From a virus: a stretch of 26,384 nt of DNA. Shown here in pieces: positions 9,242 through 22,800 of this stretch (within the stretch, counting starts at the first letter, position 1; the number at the start of each line of letters is the position of its first letter). The notes under the pieces were generated by a model. The model saw only the letters and a list, made by a program, of their open reading frames with translations. It was not told the DNA's origin and ran no database searches. The position numbers and the translations under genes were made by a program. Where the stretch lies: positions 1 through 26,384 of IMG/VR virus record IMGVR_UViG_3300025674_000324. One strand, 5' to 3'.

Positions 9242-9245
9242 TTTA

Positions 9246-10829
9246 TTAGAACTCTAATACGATTTTAACGTCTTCCTTCTGTCTTTCATTTCTGGTTACA
9301 GAAGGTCTATTGTCAAGGTAGATGATTTCTCCTTTCCTTTTATTTATTTCTGGATTGGCAAGACCATCTGTGAAGTTAACACCAAGGTTAACTACTCTTC
9401 CATTAGCAAGAGTGGTTGTAACTCCACTAAAGCTTTGATCTACGTTAACACTGAAAGAACCACCACTCTTAGTAATTGCGTTAGAACTAGAAGTGAAGTT
9501 AATAATGGGTGATCTAGATCTCACATCAGTTGCGTCTGTTTCATCTCCAGTAGAAGAATTATAATAAAGACTTCTATCTTGATAATATTTGATAATCTTA
9601 GTTTCTGTATCGTAAGAAGCAACAATACCCTTTGCAGTAGATCCTACCCCTACAGTCTGTTGGATAGTATCTCCAACAACTAAATCCTGTGCGGCACTTT
9701 GGGTCTCATACTTAATAGAATAAAGAGAAGAGTACTGATTATCTGTAAAAACAGTATCGGAATTCAAAATGGTTGGATTTTTTATAATCCCAACTTGAGC
9801 AAATACAGTGTCATCGGCAAAGTCATAGGATGAATTATCAAATCTGGCATACATTAGAACTTTATCAGCACCAAGTTCTTTGTAAACATTATAACCATGA
9901 CCTTTGGATGGGGGAATGATCGGTGTCAATCTAGCAAAAGCAGATGTTGCCGTTTGAACACCTGTATTTTCACTGGAAAGATCAACACGTCCAAAGGAAT
10001 AACCAGATCCACCCGAAGTTACCTGTGTTTCAATAATTTGACCAAGAGAGTTTGTCGTAACTCTAACTTTTCCACCTTGTCCATCACCAAGGATTGGAAA
10101 CTCTTTAGCAGTAAATTGTGGATATCCAAGTCCTGGTTCATCGATAGCAACAATCTTAATTTGGTTGTTATTGACTTCAGAATCTGCGTTATCTCTAACA
10201 GCTTGAATTCCAGTACTAGTCGTTGTTAACCAATCATTTGGGACTGTAATGTATTCCGTAGAATCAAATTTAACGATGTCACTTGGGTTGATTGTGTAAA
10301 GATATTTCCAAAGATATCCATCACCACTTGTACCTGCTCTACTTGGTTCAACATCGGTAAAGGTTGGTTCGTCAAGTGAAGCAGATGGTGTAGTAGAAAT
10401 TCCAGCAGCAGTTCCGTTGTCTAAACAAATATAAACACGAAATTCACTGTTTACAACGTAATAATTTGAATCATAAAGTCTGCTGGAATTTGTTACTTGT
10501 GACTGATTAGTAGCACTGTAATCATGTCTATAGTAGTCATAGGTAGATCCCTGAACCCAATTTACTTTTCTAACCAATCTCCTAGTATTAGAAGAAGTGA
10601 CACGTTTGCCGAACAGCATCGTATCATAAACATGGTTAGAATAATTAAAGTTATCGGTTGGAAAAGGTGGTCCACCAATATCATTCCATGTTGATGTTCT
10701 ACCATATCCAGATCCAGTAGGATTGGATAAACTCATAAAAGCATAATAAGAATTTGCCGTATTTGCGACAGATGCCACAAAGTTTTCGGCATTCAAAATC
10801 CTAAATTGATCTGTAATAATAGCAGACAT
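9246..10829 (-). CDS. 8: Baseplate wedge subunit gp8
   Basis: Gp8 is the T4-type wedge protein that binds gp7 and gp6 in the baseplate arm. The recognisable T4-like segments are PPFPTD near residue 55, GDGYLWKYLYTINPSD near residue 170 followed by EYITVPNDW, and the C-terminal RKGEIIYLDNRPSVTRNERQ with the final KIVLEF, which aligns with the end of T4 gp8 (GEMIYMENRPPI...ILFTF, recalled from memory). It has 527 residues against about 334 in T4; much of the extra length lies between roughly residues 215 and 485 and contains GLGYPQF and GSGYSFGRVDL, the Gly-Tyr module also found in the giant neighbours. Its start is 22 bases downstream of a perfect late promoter, and no clear Shine-Dalgarno sequence precedes the ATG. 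The downstream DUF4815 gene begins 4 bases after its stop. Confidence 0.92.
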   Translation of the reverse strand: MSAIITDQFRILNAENFVASVANTANSYYAFMSLSNPTGSGYGRTSTWNDIGGPPFPTDNFNYSNHVYDTMLFGKRVTSSNTRRLVRKVNWVQGSTYDYYRHDYSATNQSQVTNSSRLYDSNYYVVNSEFRVYICLDNGTAAGISTTPSASLDEPTFTDVEPSRAGTSGDGYLWKYLYTINPSDIVKFDSTEYITVPNDWLTTTSTGIQAVRDNADSEVNNNQIKIVAIDEPGLGYPQFTAKEFPILGDGQGGKVRVTTNSLGQIIETQVTSGGSGYSFGRVDLSSENTGVQTATSAFARLTPIIPPSKGHGYNVYKELGADKVLMYARFDNSSYDFADDTVFAQVGIIKNPTILNSDTVFTDNQYSSLYSIKYETQSAAQDLVVGDTIQQTVGVGSTAKGIVASYDTETKIIKYYQDRSLYYNSSTGDETDATDVRSRSPIINFTSSSNAITKSGGSFSVNVDQSFSGVTTTLANGRVVNLGVNFTDGLANPEINKRKGEIIYLDNRPSVTRNERQKEDVKIVLEF

Positions 10830-10850
10830 TATTAGACTTGGTTTTTTTTG

Positions 10851-10858
10851 TATTTATA
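10851..10858 (-). promoter_or_regulatory. T4-type late promoter TATAAATA upstream of gp8
   Basis: The minus strand carries the exact T4 late consensus TATAAATA, 9 bases after the stop of the giant gene and 22 bases before the gp8 ATG. It is followed by C and a run of eight A. In T4, this element is recognised by the gp55 late sigma factor with the sliding clamp; cyanophages are known to keep gp55. Initiation 6-7 bases downstream would fall in the A-run and leave a leader of about 15 bases. It should drive gp8 and probably the DUF4815 and small genes behind it. Confidence 0.8.
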
Positions 10859-10867
10859 AGGTGTTCC

Positions 10868-13800
10868 TTACTGTTTGCTTAGAGCACCTGTAGATCTCAA
10901 ACCAGCATCTCTTCTTTGGATCGTTGGATACGTTGTCATTCCAACTTCAAAATCATTACCATCTACAGTCAGAGAAATCGGATCACTGGATCTGTCAAAT
11001 CCAGAAATTCTACCCCAAGAGATTCTTCCACATGGTTCATAGTATGTTCCAGTTGTTGCGACTCCAACAATGTTAGTTGCAGGATCTACCTGACAAGTAA
11101 GAATACCAACGGTTCCAGAATACTGGGTGTAGTATGTTTCGTAAATGTTATCAAGATATTGAGTGGAAACTCCAATGACATTAGTTGTTCCAATTCCAAT
11201 AGAAACACCAGATCCGATAATGGTTGTGAGACCAGTTCCAACTCCCGTATCATACACGAGAACACGATAACCATCAGCAAGAGTTTGTCTCTTTACTAAA
11301 GTGGATACATCACGGAGATCAAGTTGGAACGTAAGTCCAAGACCATCGGGAGGGAGACTCATGTGATATTGAGAACCAATTCCAGAAGAATTCAGAACAT
11401 ATGCTCTCTCACCATCATCTTTGATTGTCAGAGAAATAGTTGCTCCAGCACCAACACTGAGAGTGGAAGTAGTCCCAATACCAATAGATGTGATAACAAA
11501 TCCTGTGCCGAGATCATATTCAAGGAGTTTTTCACTGTCACCACCAAGAACAAGCATCTTTTCACCATCATTGCTCATAGCAAAATCGGATGGAGCAGCA
11601 TCATCTGCCAGTGCTTGGCTGGTATCAAAGGAAATGCTTGTGATATCGTAAGCACTAGAAAGATCATAACTGTAAAGTGTTGCTGTTGTTGGTGAAATTG
11701 TAATAATCTTACTTCCAGTATCAACAACTTCTAATCCTCTATGACTTTGAGTTTGGTTGGAAACAGTAGTAGTAGTTTCAATACCAGCAACATCTTCACT
11801 AGTCAAATCCCAAGCAACGGAAAGATCAAATTGATTTAACTGGGTTACGAATGGTGCTTGAGCTCCTCTTCCGAGAGTGTACAGTTTAGTTCCATCATCT
11901 CTAATGAAGAAATCATAGATTTGAGTAACTTGGGTACTAAATCCAATTTGATTGCTGTTATTAATAGCAGCAGTATCGATTTCATATGGAGAAGACAGTG
12001 ACCATTCTGTAATAGTCAATGTATTTTGATCGGCAACGTACACTTTAGTTCCATCTGGTCTCATGTAGATTGCTCTAAGGTCATTCTTAGAACCATCTAC
12101 AAGGTTTTGACCTTTCTTGTAGTTCAACTTAGAAACATCGAAAGGATAGAACTCTTCTAGTCTTGCGTATGCTGTAGTAATTCCAGTAATTACACCAGAG
12201 TAACCCTGAACATTTGTTTCCAAAATACCACTGATTCTTTCAGTTCTAACCGTTGTTGTAGAACCAATTCCAGCAGTAGAGAATCCAGAAACGATCAATC
12301 CACCAAAGTTTGTATCTGGATCCGTTACTGGATCAACACCAAGGAACAGAGAAGTGTCCTCAACAAACAATTCATTGTCTGTTGTCTTAAGATCCTTGAG
12401 AACTTTTGCAGTAGGATAAATTTGTGCTTCTAAGGAATCTCTTGCCTTAGAAATAAACTCACCACCGAGAACTCTATCAACCTTTTGCTTAGTCCATGCG
12501 ATTGGTTTTGGTTCTGTAGTGCTTACACCATCACCACGATAGAGAGAAGTTTCAACTTCACTAGAAGATGTAATACCGACAATAGCACGTTGAGACTCTT
12601 GCGAGAGGTTAGAGAATATACGTGGGGCATCATTTTTTTCAATCAGAGGTGTTCTCTTCATGAAAATATCATCACCAACTTTGATTGTCTCACGAATATT
12701 TTGTAAGTAACTATCTATTCCACCAGTTCCTCTATAGAAGAAGATGGCAATTAAGTCTTCTGGAGCTGGTGGTTCAGCAAAAGTAATAGAGGTTCCACCA
12801 TAGAATTCATAAGCCTCTCCAGGTTCTTGAAGAACACCGTTAATAAAAACGAGGAGGAGAGATTCTAAATTAATCAGGGCAGAATCTGGATCGTTCTTAT
12901 CAACCTCAAAACTTACAAGTTGGTCATTATAAGCAAGTGGGAATCTAGTTCTGCTTCCATCTTGGAATGGTTTGACACTATCGATATAATCAAGTTCACC
13001 AAACTGCCATGCTGCGAAGGTATCTTCAAAGGTATCATCAACAGTAATTTCAAATTGCTTGAAATCATCACCAGCAAGTGGATCAGTCGTCATACCGACA
13101 ACTCTCAGAACATCACCTCTTCTGAAGGAATAACCTGGTTTGGTAACTGTAAACTCCTGAACTTCAAATAAAGTTGCTCCGATTCCAGTTCTTACAACAC
13201 CACCAGCACCAACATATGTGTAAGAGACCACAGTTGCCGCAGCACCAATGTTAATTGTGAATGTGTCCTCATCAATATATTGAAGAACAGTGTAGTTGTA
13301 AGTTACAGATGGTCCAGGGAAGAATAATCCACCATCACCAACTGGAGCATATGGGTAAAATTCAACATTGTTTATCTTAATAATATCACCCGTGGTATGT
13401 CCGTGACCAACAACACTAACAGTAGATAATCCAGTGATTTCATCATAGACAAAATCTACAATTGGTTGAGAGTTATAACTTGTATTGATTCCAAGAACAC
13501 CAACAGTGACGGACATTCCGATTCCAGTTGCTGTTGTTGCTCCAACGGAAAGTCTAGAAACACCCTCAACAACCAAGTTGTCGTAACTTGGTTCCTGAAT
13601 ATTGATTGTTGGATTTGTATATCCACTACCAGCATTTGTGATAGTGAATGCTAATGTTCCACCAGCACCTACAGATGCTGTAATTTGAGCAACTGTGCCA
13701 GTATGACCAGACTCGGTAACAGCAATTGCGGGAGCAGTAATAGTAGAATAACCACTACCAAAATCAGCATTTGTCCACTTCGCAAATGTTCCACCAGAAC

Positions 13801-16800
13801 TATAAGTGTGAGCAAATGTCACAACACCAACTTGGGTTTCAAACTTTGTGCTGGAAAGAATTCTAGTGGCATAATAAGGACCAGCTGGTTTTACTTCATA
13901 TGCATTTCCTGCTGTAGCACCAGCACCAGCATAGACGTGGACAATGGTGGAAACACCAACGTTAATTAAGAAAGTATTAGTTCCAGCAATACCAAGGATT
14001 GGATATCTATTGGTATTAACACCAACGGCTTTACTTCCAGAACTTCCATCTGGGAAGATGGAGTTGGTGACCCCAGTGTGTGGAGTAGAGCAAGCCATTC
14101 CAATATTGGAAAGATCAACTAATCTACCAACTCTAAAGTTATGGGCAGATGTCAATCCAACCGTAGCAAGACCTGTTCTGTTGTCATAAACGAAAGAACT
14201 AATGGTAAAGTTTACACCCTGTTCAGATGGGAACTGATAGTTGTTAGCAAAAGGACCATTTGCGGGACAAGAGAACGTCATATTCTTCAGTTCAATCTTA
14301 TCACCAGTGTTCAGTTCATGAGCACTAGAAGAAGTTACTGTCAGAATACCAGTTGTATTATCATATTCGGCATTAGAAATGGCATCAAATACTCCAGTCG
14401 TTGGTACTCCAGCAATATTTGTAATTTGTCCCAGAGTTACTGTTGGGACAGCAGTTGCTTTTCTAAGTGGAGCATAACCCAATCCATTTGTTGCTCCAAA
14501 TGAAATTGGAACACCACCTCTTGGAAGTTGGTTTTGGTTGATATCATATTGATCAATAATTTGAGATCCACCTTCAGAAAGGATACCAGTAAATATGATG
14601 CTGCTGATTCCAGAAACTTCAGTAATTGTAAAGTTATTATTAGTGTTATTTGGAGTAGATGGTGCTTGGAAAACACCATTAATGAATACAACACCATTGC
14701 CACCAGTAGATCCAATTCCAGTGACACTGCTTCCGTTAGAGTTAAGAGTAAACTCAGAGGTTACACCATCAAATTGATCGGATACGTCATCAAACAACAG
14801 ACTTGTGTCATAATCTTTTCTCAAATAAACTCTTCCAGAGAAATTAGATCTTGGAATTGCCAATCCTCTGCTATCAAGATCTTCTCTACCAGCACCAGTA
14901 GGTGCTTCTGTAAAGTGAATCTTGCTATCAACGATGTCAAAAGATCCTCTGTAAATAGAGACATTAGCAAACTGGTTGTGAGAGGTGGCACTAGATCCAA
15001 CAAATCCACGTTCAACCTCGACGATTGGAAGAGTTCCGATAGCACCAACACCACTAGTATTTGTTGATCCAAGACCAACGATACTAACCTTCATGTATTC
15101 ATTACCAACTTTGATCAAGTCAGCAGGTCTAATAGAAGAGATTCCACTGAGTTGAATGATAGTTGTTCCTGCTCCGACAGAATGCATTGTCTGCTCTATC
15201 AGAGGTGTTTTCAGAAGAGGTGATTGGACAATACCATCTAAGGTCAAGATTGTCTTCTCGGCTCTCTTTGCCATGGAGAATACGTGCTTGTTACCAGCAC
15301 CAAGTGCGGCAAAAGTAACAGCAGTTCCAACAGTGGCTAAAGTAGCGGCAATGGCAACTCTGAATTGAGAAGCATTATCTCTAATAGCATAAACTGTTTG
15401 TGGTAAACGATCTGTGGATCCAACTCCAGTGTAGTAAACAATGCCAGTAGCAGCAACTCCAACCAAGTTAGACTCAGGTCTATACTCAAGTTCTTCACCA
15501 GTTTGGAAGAAGTGTGGTAATGTAAATTTACCCGTTGTTGTGCTGACAATGCCAGTTCCAGCTGGATCGAAAGTCTTAGCAAAGATATCAACACCATCGT
15601 GCTTGGCAGAGAATTCTAAAATTTCTCTCTGGTTAATACCATAGTAAACTGCTTGGGATACATTCTGGTTTACATCACCATAAGAAAGATCACCGATACC
15701 AGAAATATCACCATTATTGTCAAGATCTCTGTAGATAATTTCATTGAAAGATTGTACCTGAATATCACCAGTGTAGTCTGGATGGAATTTCAGATCTACT
15801 CCAGTAGCAGAATATTCAGCAGAGAACGTGCCGATACCATTGATATCATTGACAGAAAGGTATGGATAACTCAGAACGTATAAGTTTTCTCTATCTTTTT
15901 GATCATTGAGTACGTAGACTTGGTGTACAGACTGTGTTTCTCCAATGCTTACTCGGACAGTTGACTTCAGGGATCCATCAGTAATACTATTAATTCCAGT
16001 AATCGTTGTTGGTGTTCCACCAGTTACGATTGCATAATCAGATTCCAATCTACCAGTTCTTTCTGTTCCATCGGATGTTCCAGTAAACTTAAATCTATAT
16101 GTACCGATACCAGCAGCAGTGCTTCCAATACTAATGGTCTGAGTTCTCAATCTAACATCATTAGATCCATTGTTATTATAAACAAGACTTACGATTCCTG
16201 AATCAATAGATGAGGTAAAGGATCCGATGAATGGACCAGAAAGACCATTCAAACCAACTCTGGTGTTAAATGATGCTAACTCAGTAAGATAAGTATCAAC
16301 ACCATTGTGGGTAAGTACAAGTTCGACGTAATCAACAGCATTTGCCAATTCATCAAAAACTTCAATACTTGTATAGAAAGTATCGGATGTAGTTGTGCTG
16401 AATCCAAGAACTGTTGTACCAACACCAGCAACAACATCTTGTGTTTTAGAAATAAGATCTACAAATCCAATGCTTTGAGATCCAATTCCAGATGCATCAT
16501 CATCAAAGAATGTTTGAAGAAGTTTTACTTCATAATCAGTGTTGTAAATTTCATTTGGAGTAAATCTCAAGGAGTATTGGTTTGTATCCTCATCAAAGAA
16601 TCCATCAAGTTCACCGATAGTTTCACCAACACCTACTTTTTCAAAGACATAAGTGTTTTCATTGTTATTGACCAAAACGAGTTCTTTAAGACCCATTTCG
16701 GCATCATTGGTAATATCTACAAGTTGAACAAGGAACTTGTTCGTCTTTCTACCATCACCAAAAGTGGCAACATCCTTAAATTTAAGAAGTTCATCAGAAT

Positions 16801-19800
16801 CTTCATTCAAAAATTCACCACTGATGTCATCAATAGAAATAACTCTATTAGTCTTATTAAGAATGTAATCGGTTACTTGAACATTTTGAAGTTCGATGGA
16901 TTTAGAAGTATTTGCAGTGGCATCTAAGTCTAATGCGAAATCAAAATCGTTAATTGTATCAACTCTCTTAGCTCCATCAAAAATGTCAAGAACCAAGAAT
17001 GGTTCTTCTTGTGCTGTCGTGAAAGAAGCCCCTACATTTCCTTTTGGATTAATTTGAGTATCAGCAAAGTTTCTATAACCAGTTGGGTGGACGTTATCGT
17101 TTACAAAACTGATAATATCGTCAAATGACTTCTCACTCTGAATAGAGTAAGACATTCTTTGATAGTAATCGTTATCACCAGTTACCTGATAATCTTCATC
17201 GAGTTTTCCAATGTCATTGCTCCATCCTTTGATAAAGGTAGACGTTGAATCAATTTCAAAACGACCAACCTTGGATGTAATATTCTCAATTGTACACTTA
17301 GCACCAGTTACAGAACCAGTAAGAGTATCACCATTCTTAATTGGTGTGGTTCCAGTGATGTTCAGTTTTCCAGTTAGAGAATTAAAGCTACTTACAACAA
17401 GATTGGTAGATCCAACAACTAAAAGGTCATTGAGATAGAGGGACTCACCTGGTTCAAATACAGAAGTTTCTTTGTTTACTCTAAACTCGGGGAGATTATC
17501 TTTTTTAACAACATTGGCAAATAATCCTGGATTTGTAATAGCAATCCCTGTATTTGTGGTTACAAGACTACTCAGATTATAAGTAAGTTTGTTTGGATTA
17601 ACACTGCTATCGAAAGAAGTGACAGTGAAGAATTGATATCCATAGTCGGAGGAATTATGTCCATCACCTGTAGTAGATGCTAGTCCAATTCCTTCAACAA
17701 ATACTTCATCACCAGCTGTAAATGGTGCTGTACTAAATCCTAGGATTGGTGTGGAGATGCTCAGAGTAACAATATTGTCTGTACTAGAAGCAACACTAAC
17801 AACGGAAACTCCATTGTCATTATTAACTGCTACAGCACGATATACAACATCATCTTTAAGACCGACTGGATTTCTATCGATTCTGATACCAGCTGTCTCT
17901 ACACCATTAACAAGAGTCGTTGGACTTACAGCATTTCCAGAAAGTTCAGTAGATCCTTGGAAATCAGGAACGATGTTATCTGTAGATGGATCATATAGAA
18001 CAAGACTTGGTGGGGTAAGGTAGTTTTTACCACCAGAGATAACAGTAATAGAATTCAGGGTTTCATAATTTCTAACTGAAAGTTCATTTGGAACATTAGC
18101 AGTTGGAGTGAGAGTTTTATCAGATGGATAAGAGAATCCAGGTGTCAAAAGTCTTACAGACTCTAACTTACCAATAGTATCTGAATTCAGTCTCAATACT
18201 GCATCAGATCCATATGTGGAAGTGATGCTAGAAATATTGGGGACGGATTTATATCCCAATCCACCAAAGATAATTTTGACATCTTCGATAGAACCAGTGG
18301 CACTAGTAGAAGTTGTATTGTATTCGATAGAGTCACACTCAGAAGCAGTATATGATGATCTCTCAACAACGTCAGAAAGATTTACATCAAATGTCGTGCT
18401 AGTTACTCCAGTAATATTATAAGTTCCATTGTATCTGCTATTGGAGTATCTAATTTCATTATATCCAGTAACATCAGTATCAGCAGTGCTAATAAATCCA
18501 CCTTTATCAAGGTTGTAATAAAGGATAGATGGGAATACCGAAGAGAATCCAACAGTTGCTCCAGCACCAGATGTTCCATTAGTACCAAAAGGTGATACTA
18601 AGAAATTAGTTGTCTGTCCAGTAGAAACAACAGCATTGTCAAAGTCGTTATCGTAATATACTTTGAAATTATACCCAGAAAGACTTGGATCTTCTAAGTT
18701 GAAGACTACATCATTATTCTTGAATACTTCAAGTGGTGGATTGACTAAAGAAAGTGTCTGAGAGGTTCCACCAACGGAAGTCAAGTTAACGAATGTTGGT
18801 GGAGAGGAAACAGCATCCTTTCTAGTTTCTGTCAGTCTGAAGTTATCCTTATCAATTACGTATACGTAGAAGGTTCCAGTAGAAAGTCCACCGATAACTT
18901 CACTTGCTTCATAGTAAACCTTGTCACCAGTAGAATACTCATGATTTGTTTTCGTAATAATATTTGTACTCGTGTTAATTCCAGTGGAACTGATAGCAAC
19001 TGGGTTAACAAGAATTCTTTCCTCAACAACTTTAATAATAACTGTTGAAGCAGCACCAACACCTGTGCTAAGACCAGGATTTACAGTAAGTTGAACTATA
19101 TCACCATTTGTAAGACCATGAGTTTCACCAGTAGAAACAGTTGCCGAAATTTTCTTAACATCTGCAGTTACCTGACTGTATACAGAGGCAAACTGATAGT
19201 CATACAAATTAGTGTATGAAACATCTCTGAAATAAACCTGATCACCATTAAGAACAGTCGCAATACCGATTGTGTCCTTAGAGGTCTTAATAGCATAGAC
19301 CTGACTTGGCATGTAGAACACAGTTCCAGTAGGACTTGTAGAAACTCCAATAGAAGTCGTTCCAAGACCAACGGAATAAGAAAGTTGCTGATTGGTTACG
19401 AATGGGTGATCCTTGAGGTAAATATTCTGGGTAAGAATGCTTCTCTCGGTAGTGATTCCATTGAACTGATAGGATCTTGTTGTGGAAAAACCAGCAGTTA
19501 TTCCAATACCAACAGTTTCAAATGGGTTGAAGTATACCTTTTGCTGTTCCTTAGAATCAAAGTAAGGTGTTTCTAGAGATACGGTAAATCTTTGTGGGAG
19601 ATAAGTGACTGTTTCTGTAGCAGTGTGCGCTACTCCACCACTAGCAGTTTCAGATGGGAATCTCTGAACTCTAATTATACCATCAGCAGAGAAAACATTC
19701 AGGACACCAAATGTTTCATTAGAAACTTTTACCGAACTTCCAATGGAAACGGGAAGGATCGAGACCGTGATGTCTGTAGTCATTCCACTGACACCAGTGG

Positions 19801-22800
19801 TTCCCATCCCAACAATTAATTTTGCATTTGGAAGATCTGTATTAATAATGTGAGATCCATCAAGATTCTCTACGAAAGTAGAAAGTCCAGTGATTTGAAC
19901 AATATCATTGTTGTTCAAATCAAAGTTTGGACTAATAGAAAACTCTACAGTCTTGTTATCTTTCCAAGTTACAATGGCATTCTCATATACTGTTTCTGTA
20001 GAAGAAACACTGACGATGGATCTACCACCAATTTTAGATACTTGAGCAGCAAGCCCAGTTCCAGTTTCAGTTTCACCGAAGTTTAAGTTATCACCAACAG
20101 CATATCTCGCATTTCCTGTAGAAGCAACACTAATAGAATCTACAGACCCAGACCTAACGACATCAACAACGGCATCTTGGGAGAATACTTTATATGGTTC
20201 AATAGCAAAGTCATAAGATGCTCCTTCCTGAGCAATCTTTTGTGGGAAAGTATTTCTAATCAGTTGAGAGTTGTTGAAATCATAATTTTGGTCAATAGAA
20301 GCTGCGGGATCTACATTTTCAGGAATACTCTTAGATCTGTAGGAGTTTCCAACAAAGAATGGGAATTGTGGACTACCATTTGCGTCAATGGTAGCAAAGT
20401 ACGCATAGATTCCCTGTGGGAATTCATTAGTGATCGTATATCTTCCATTAAACTCATCAAGATCACCAACGTTGGTGAATCTATAATCATCAACAAAGAA
20501 TCCTAGTGGGAAAGTTGTAGCATTTGGTCTATTCGTAATATAAGAAGCACTTGATGTGTATCCAGACCCAACTCTCTTAATACCACTTTGAATATTTTCT
20601 GGGTTATTGTATCCATAAGATCCGTAGATTGGATTTCCATCATATGCCCATCCAATAATAGGAGAGTGGAATGCTCCTGTATCACCAAAAGCATTTCTTA
20701 AAGTTGAACCATATCCAATGGCAGCATACTCAAGACCCTGATCTGGAGTTGGAAATACAACCTCTCCACCATTATCATTAATCTTGGCAAACTTGTTGAC
20801 ACCCAAACGTCTCACGAAACCGTTCAGGATTGCCCCAGAACCCACCGAATTTGCCTTAATGGTGGTTGTGTTCGTATCGTAGTTTAAACCCTTGGAGAGG
20901 ACGACTACAGAGGTCACTACACCAGCATTGTTAATGAGTGCTCTGAGTCTTGCACCAGATCCAGTAGTACCAGTTCCAACTGGGTTGGAATTGACAACCA
21001 ACTCTGGTGGAGAAGTATAACCAGATCCACCACTAAGAACAAATACACTGTCAATTCTTCCATTCAGAATTACAGGTCTTACTTCAGCACCAGTTCCACT
21101 GTTAACGGTGATTTGAGGTGTTCTTTGGAAATTCAGAATCTCAGATCCGTAATCAGTACCTTCATTGTAGAGATAAGCATCTACAATTGATCCACGAACA
21201 ACTGGAGTAGCAGTAAAGGTTCCCTCTGTCTGTTGTGTGGTTACTGCTTTGATGGTTACGGTGATTTCTGGATACTTAAAGATATGACTTCCTACACCTA
21301 CAGATCCAAAGGAAACATACTTATTTCTATTGAAGTCGGAAAGATTGGTTCCACCAATTCCAGCATTGGCAAGTCTAAACTCATTGTTAGAAACAGTCAA
21401 TACTTTGTACTGAACTGTTGTAGAAAGTCCAGAAATAGCAGTATCAAAGTATTCGTACTCTACGAAGTCTCCATTAGTAAAGTTATGATTATCAAATACA
21501 ATAGTATCATTTGTTGTATTGATACCTGTTGACTGAACAATGAGTTTTCTATTAGAATATCCTTGTCCAGGGTTAAGGACATTAAGCCTATCAATTTTAA
21601 GCTTCTTATTAGTAGTTCTGAACTTCATTAGTCCAGCATTGTTTTCAGTAGTAATACCAATAGTATTAATACCCAACTGAGCATCCAGTTTTGTATTATG
21701 GATCTGAATAGTGCTACTATTGATGAACTTAGAATAGTAGATATTACCAGTTTGAAGAGTTAGACCTTGAATAGCATCGTTAGATGTGTTTGTAGCAATA
21801 CCAAGACCAGCATTACCTAATGCGTTATATACAATAGGATCTCCAGTTTGGAAATTGTGTTGAGTGTCAAAAGTAATTGTATTAGCAGAGACATCAACAC
21901 CACCACCTTCAGCAAGAGTATTGGCATTGAAGAAAACTTCTCTGAACTCAGAAGCAAGAGTTGCTGATGCTGTAGCACCTTCACCATTACCACCAGCAAT
22001 GTTGATAGAAATTACTTCTTCAAGATCAAAATTTACTGGATCAACGAGAATGTCAGTAAAAGATCCTTTAACAACTGGTTGTACAAGAGCTGTTGTACCA
22101 GAAGATACAGATGGATTACCTACAACAACTCTAGGTGAATTCGCAGCATCGTAATTATTACCACCACTGAATACTTCTACTCTATTGAGAGGTCCATAGT
22201 AAACAGAATCTTCAACTTTATAGTTAGAAATTTCAACACCATTAATTAAAATACCAGTTGTCCCTGGTTGAGTTAAATCTCTATCACCAGTTTCAATATT
22301 TTGCTCTAGAGGAAACTTTTTAAGAAGTTTTTGTGGTTGAATTGATCCTTCTCTCTGTTCGGCAAGAATGAAAGAATGTGGACCACTGTTAGTTGGATTA
22401 AATCTTACAAAAGACTTAACAGCAAGGAAAGACCTTGATAATGCAAGTTTTACTCTATTGTTGTTTGGAGCTGGTTGAACCTCAACATAATAACTGCCAG
22501 TTGACAAACCAACAATTGGTGGAGCTCCGTCCAATGGTTGATAATAAACTTCATCACCAGTAAAAAATGGTACAACATCTTGGAAAGAGATCGTATCGTA
22601 TGAAAGTTGATTTACATCATATCCCTGAATAGAACCATTTGCCGTGGATGCAACAGAAATCTGAGATTTTGTTGTTACTGGTCTAATTACATAAGATGGT
22701 AGAGAGTTAGAAGCAACATATCCATATTGCTCATCTTCAATATAGGTATTCAGAACATCGGTAGATAATACATTATTACCTTCGGACAAAGGTGCTCCAA

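Noticed and set aside
9341-9348. AATAAATA on the minus strand within the end of gp8 as a possible late promoter for the DUF4815 gene
   Set aside because: It lies in an AT-rich coding stretch (LysGluIleAsnLysArgLys region), differs from the consensus, and the stronger promoter before gp8 already covers the downstream gene; not supported enough to list.
10841-10850. The T8 run on the plus strand as a terminator
   Set aside because: No GC-rich hairpin precedes it, and no plus-strand gene ends there. On the coding strand it is an A-run just after the late promoter.
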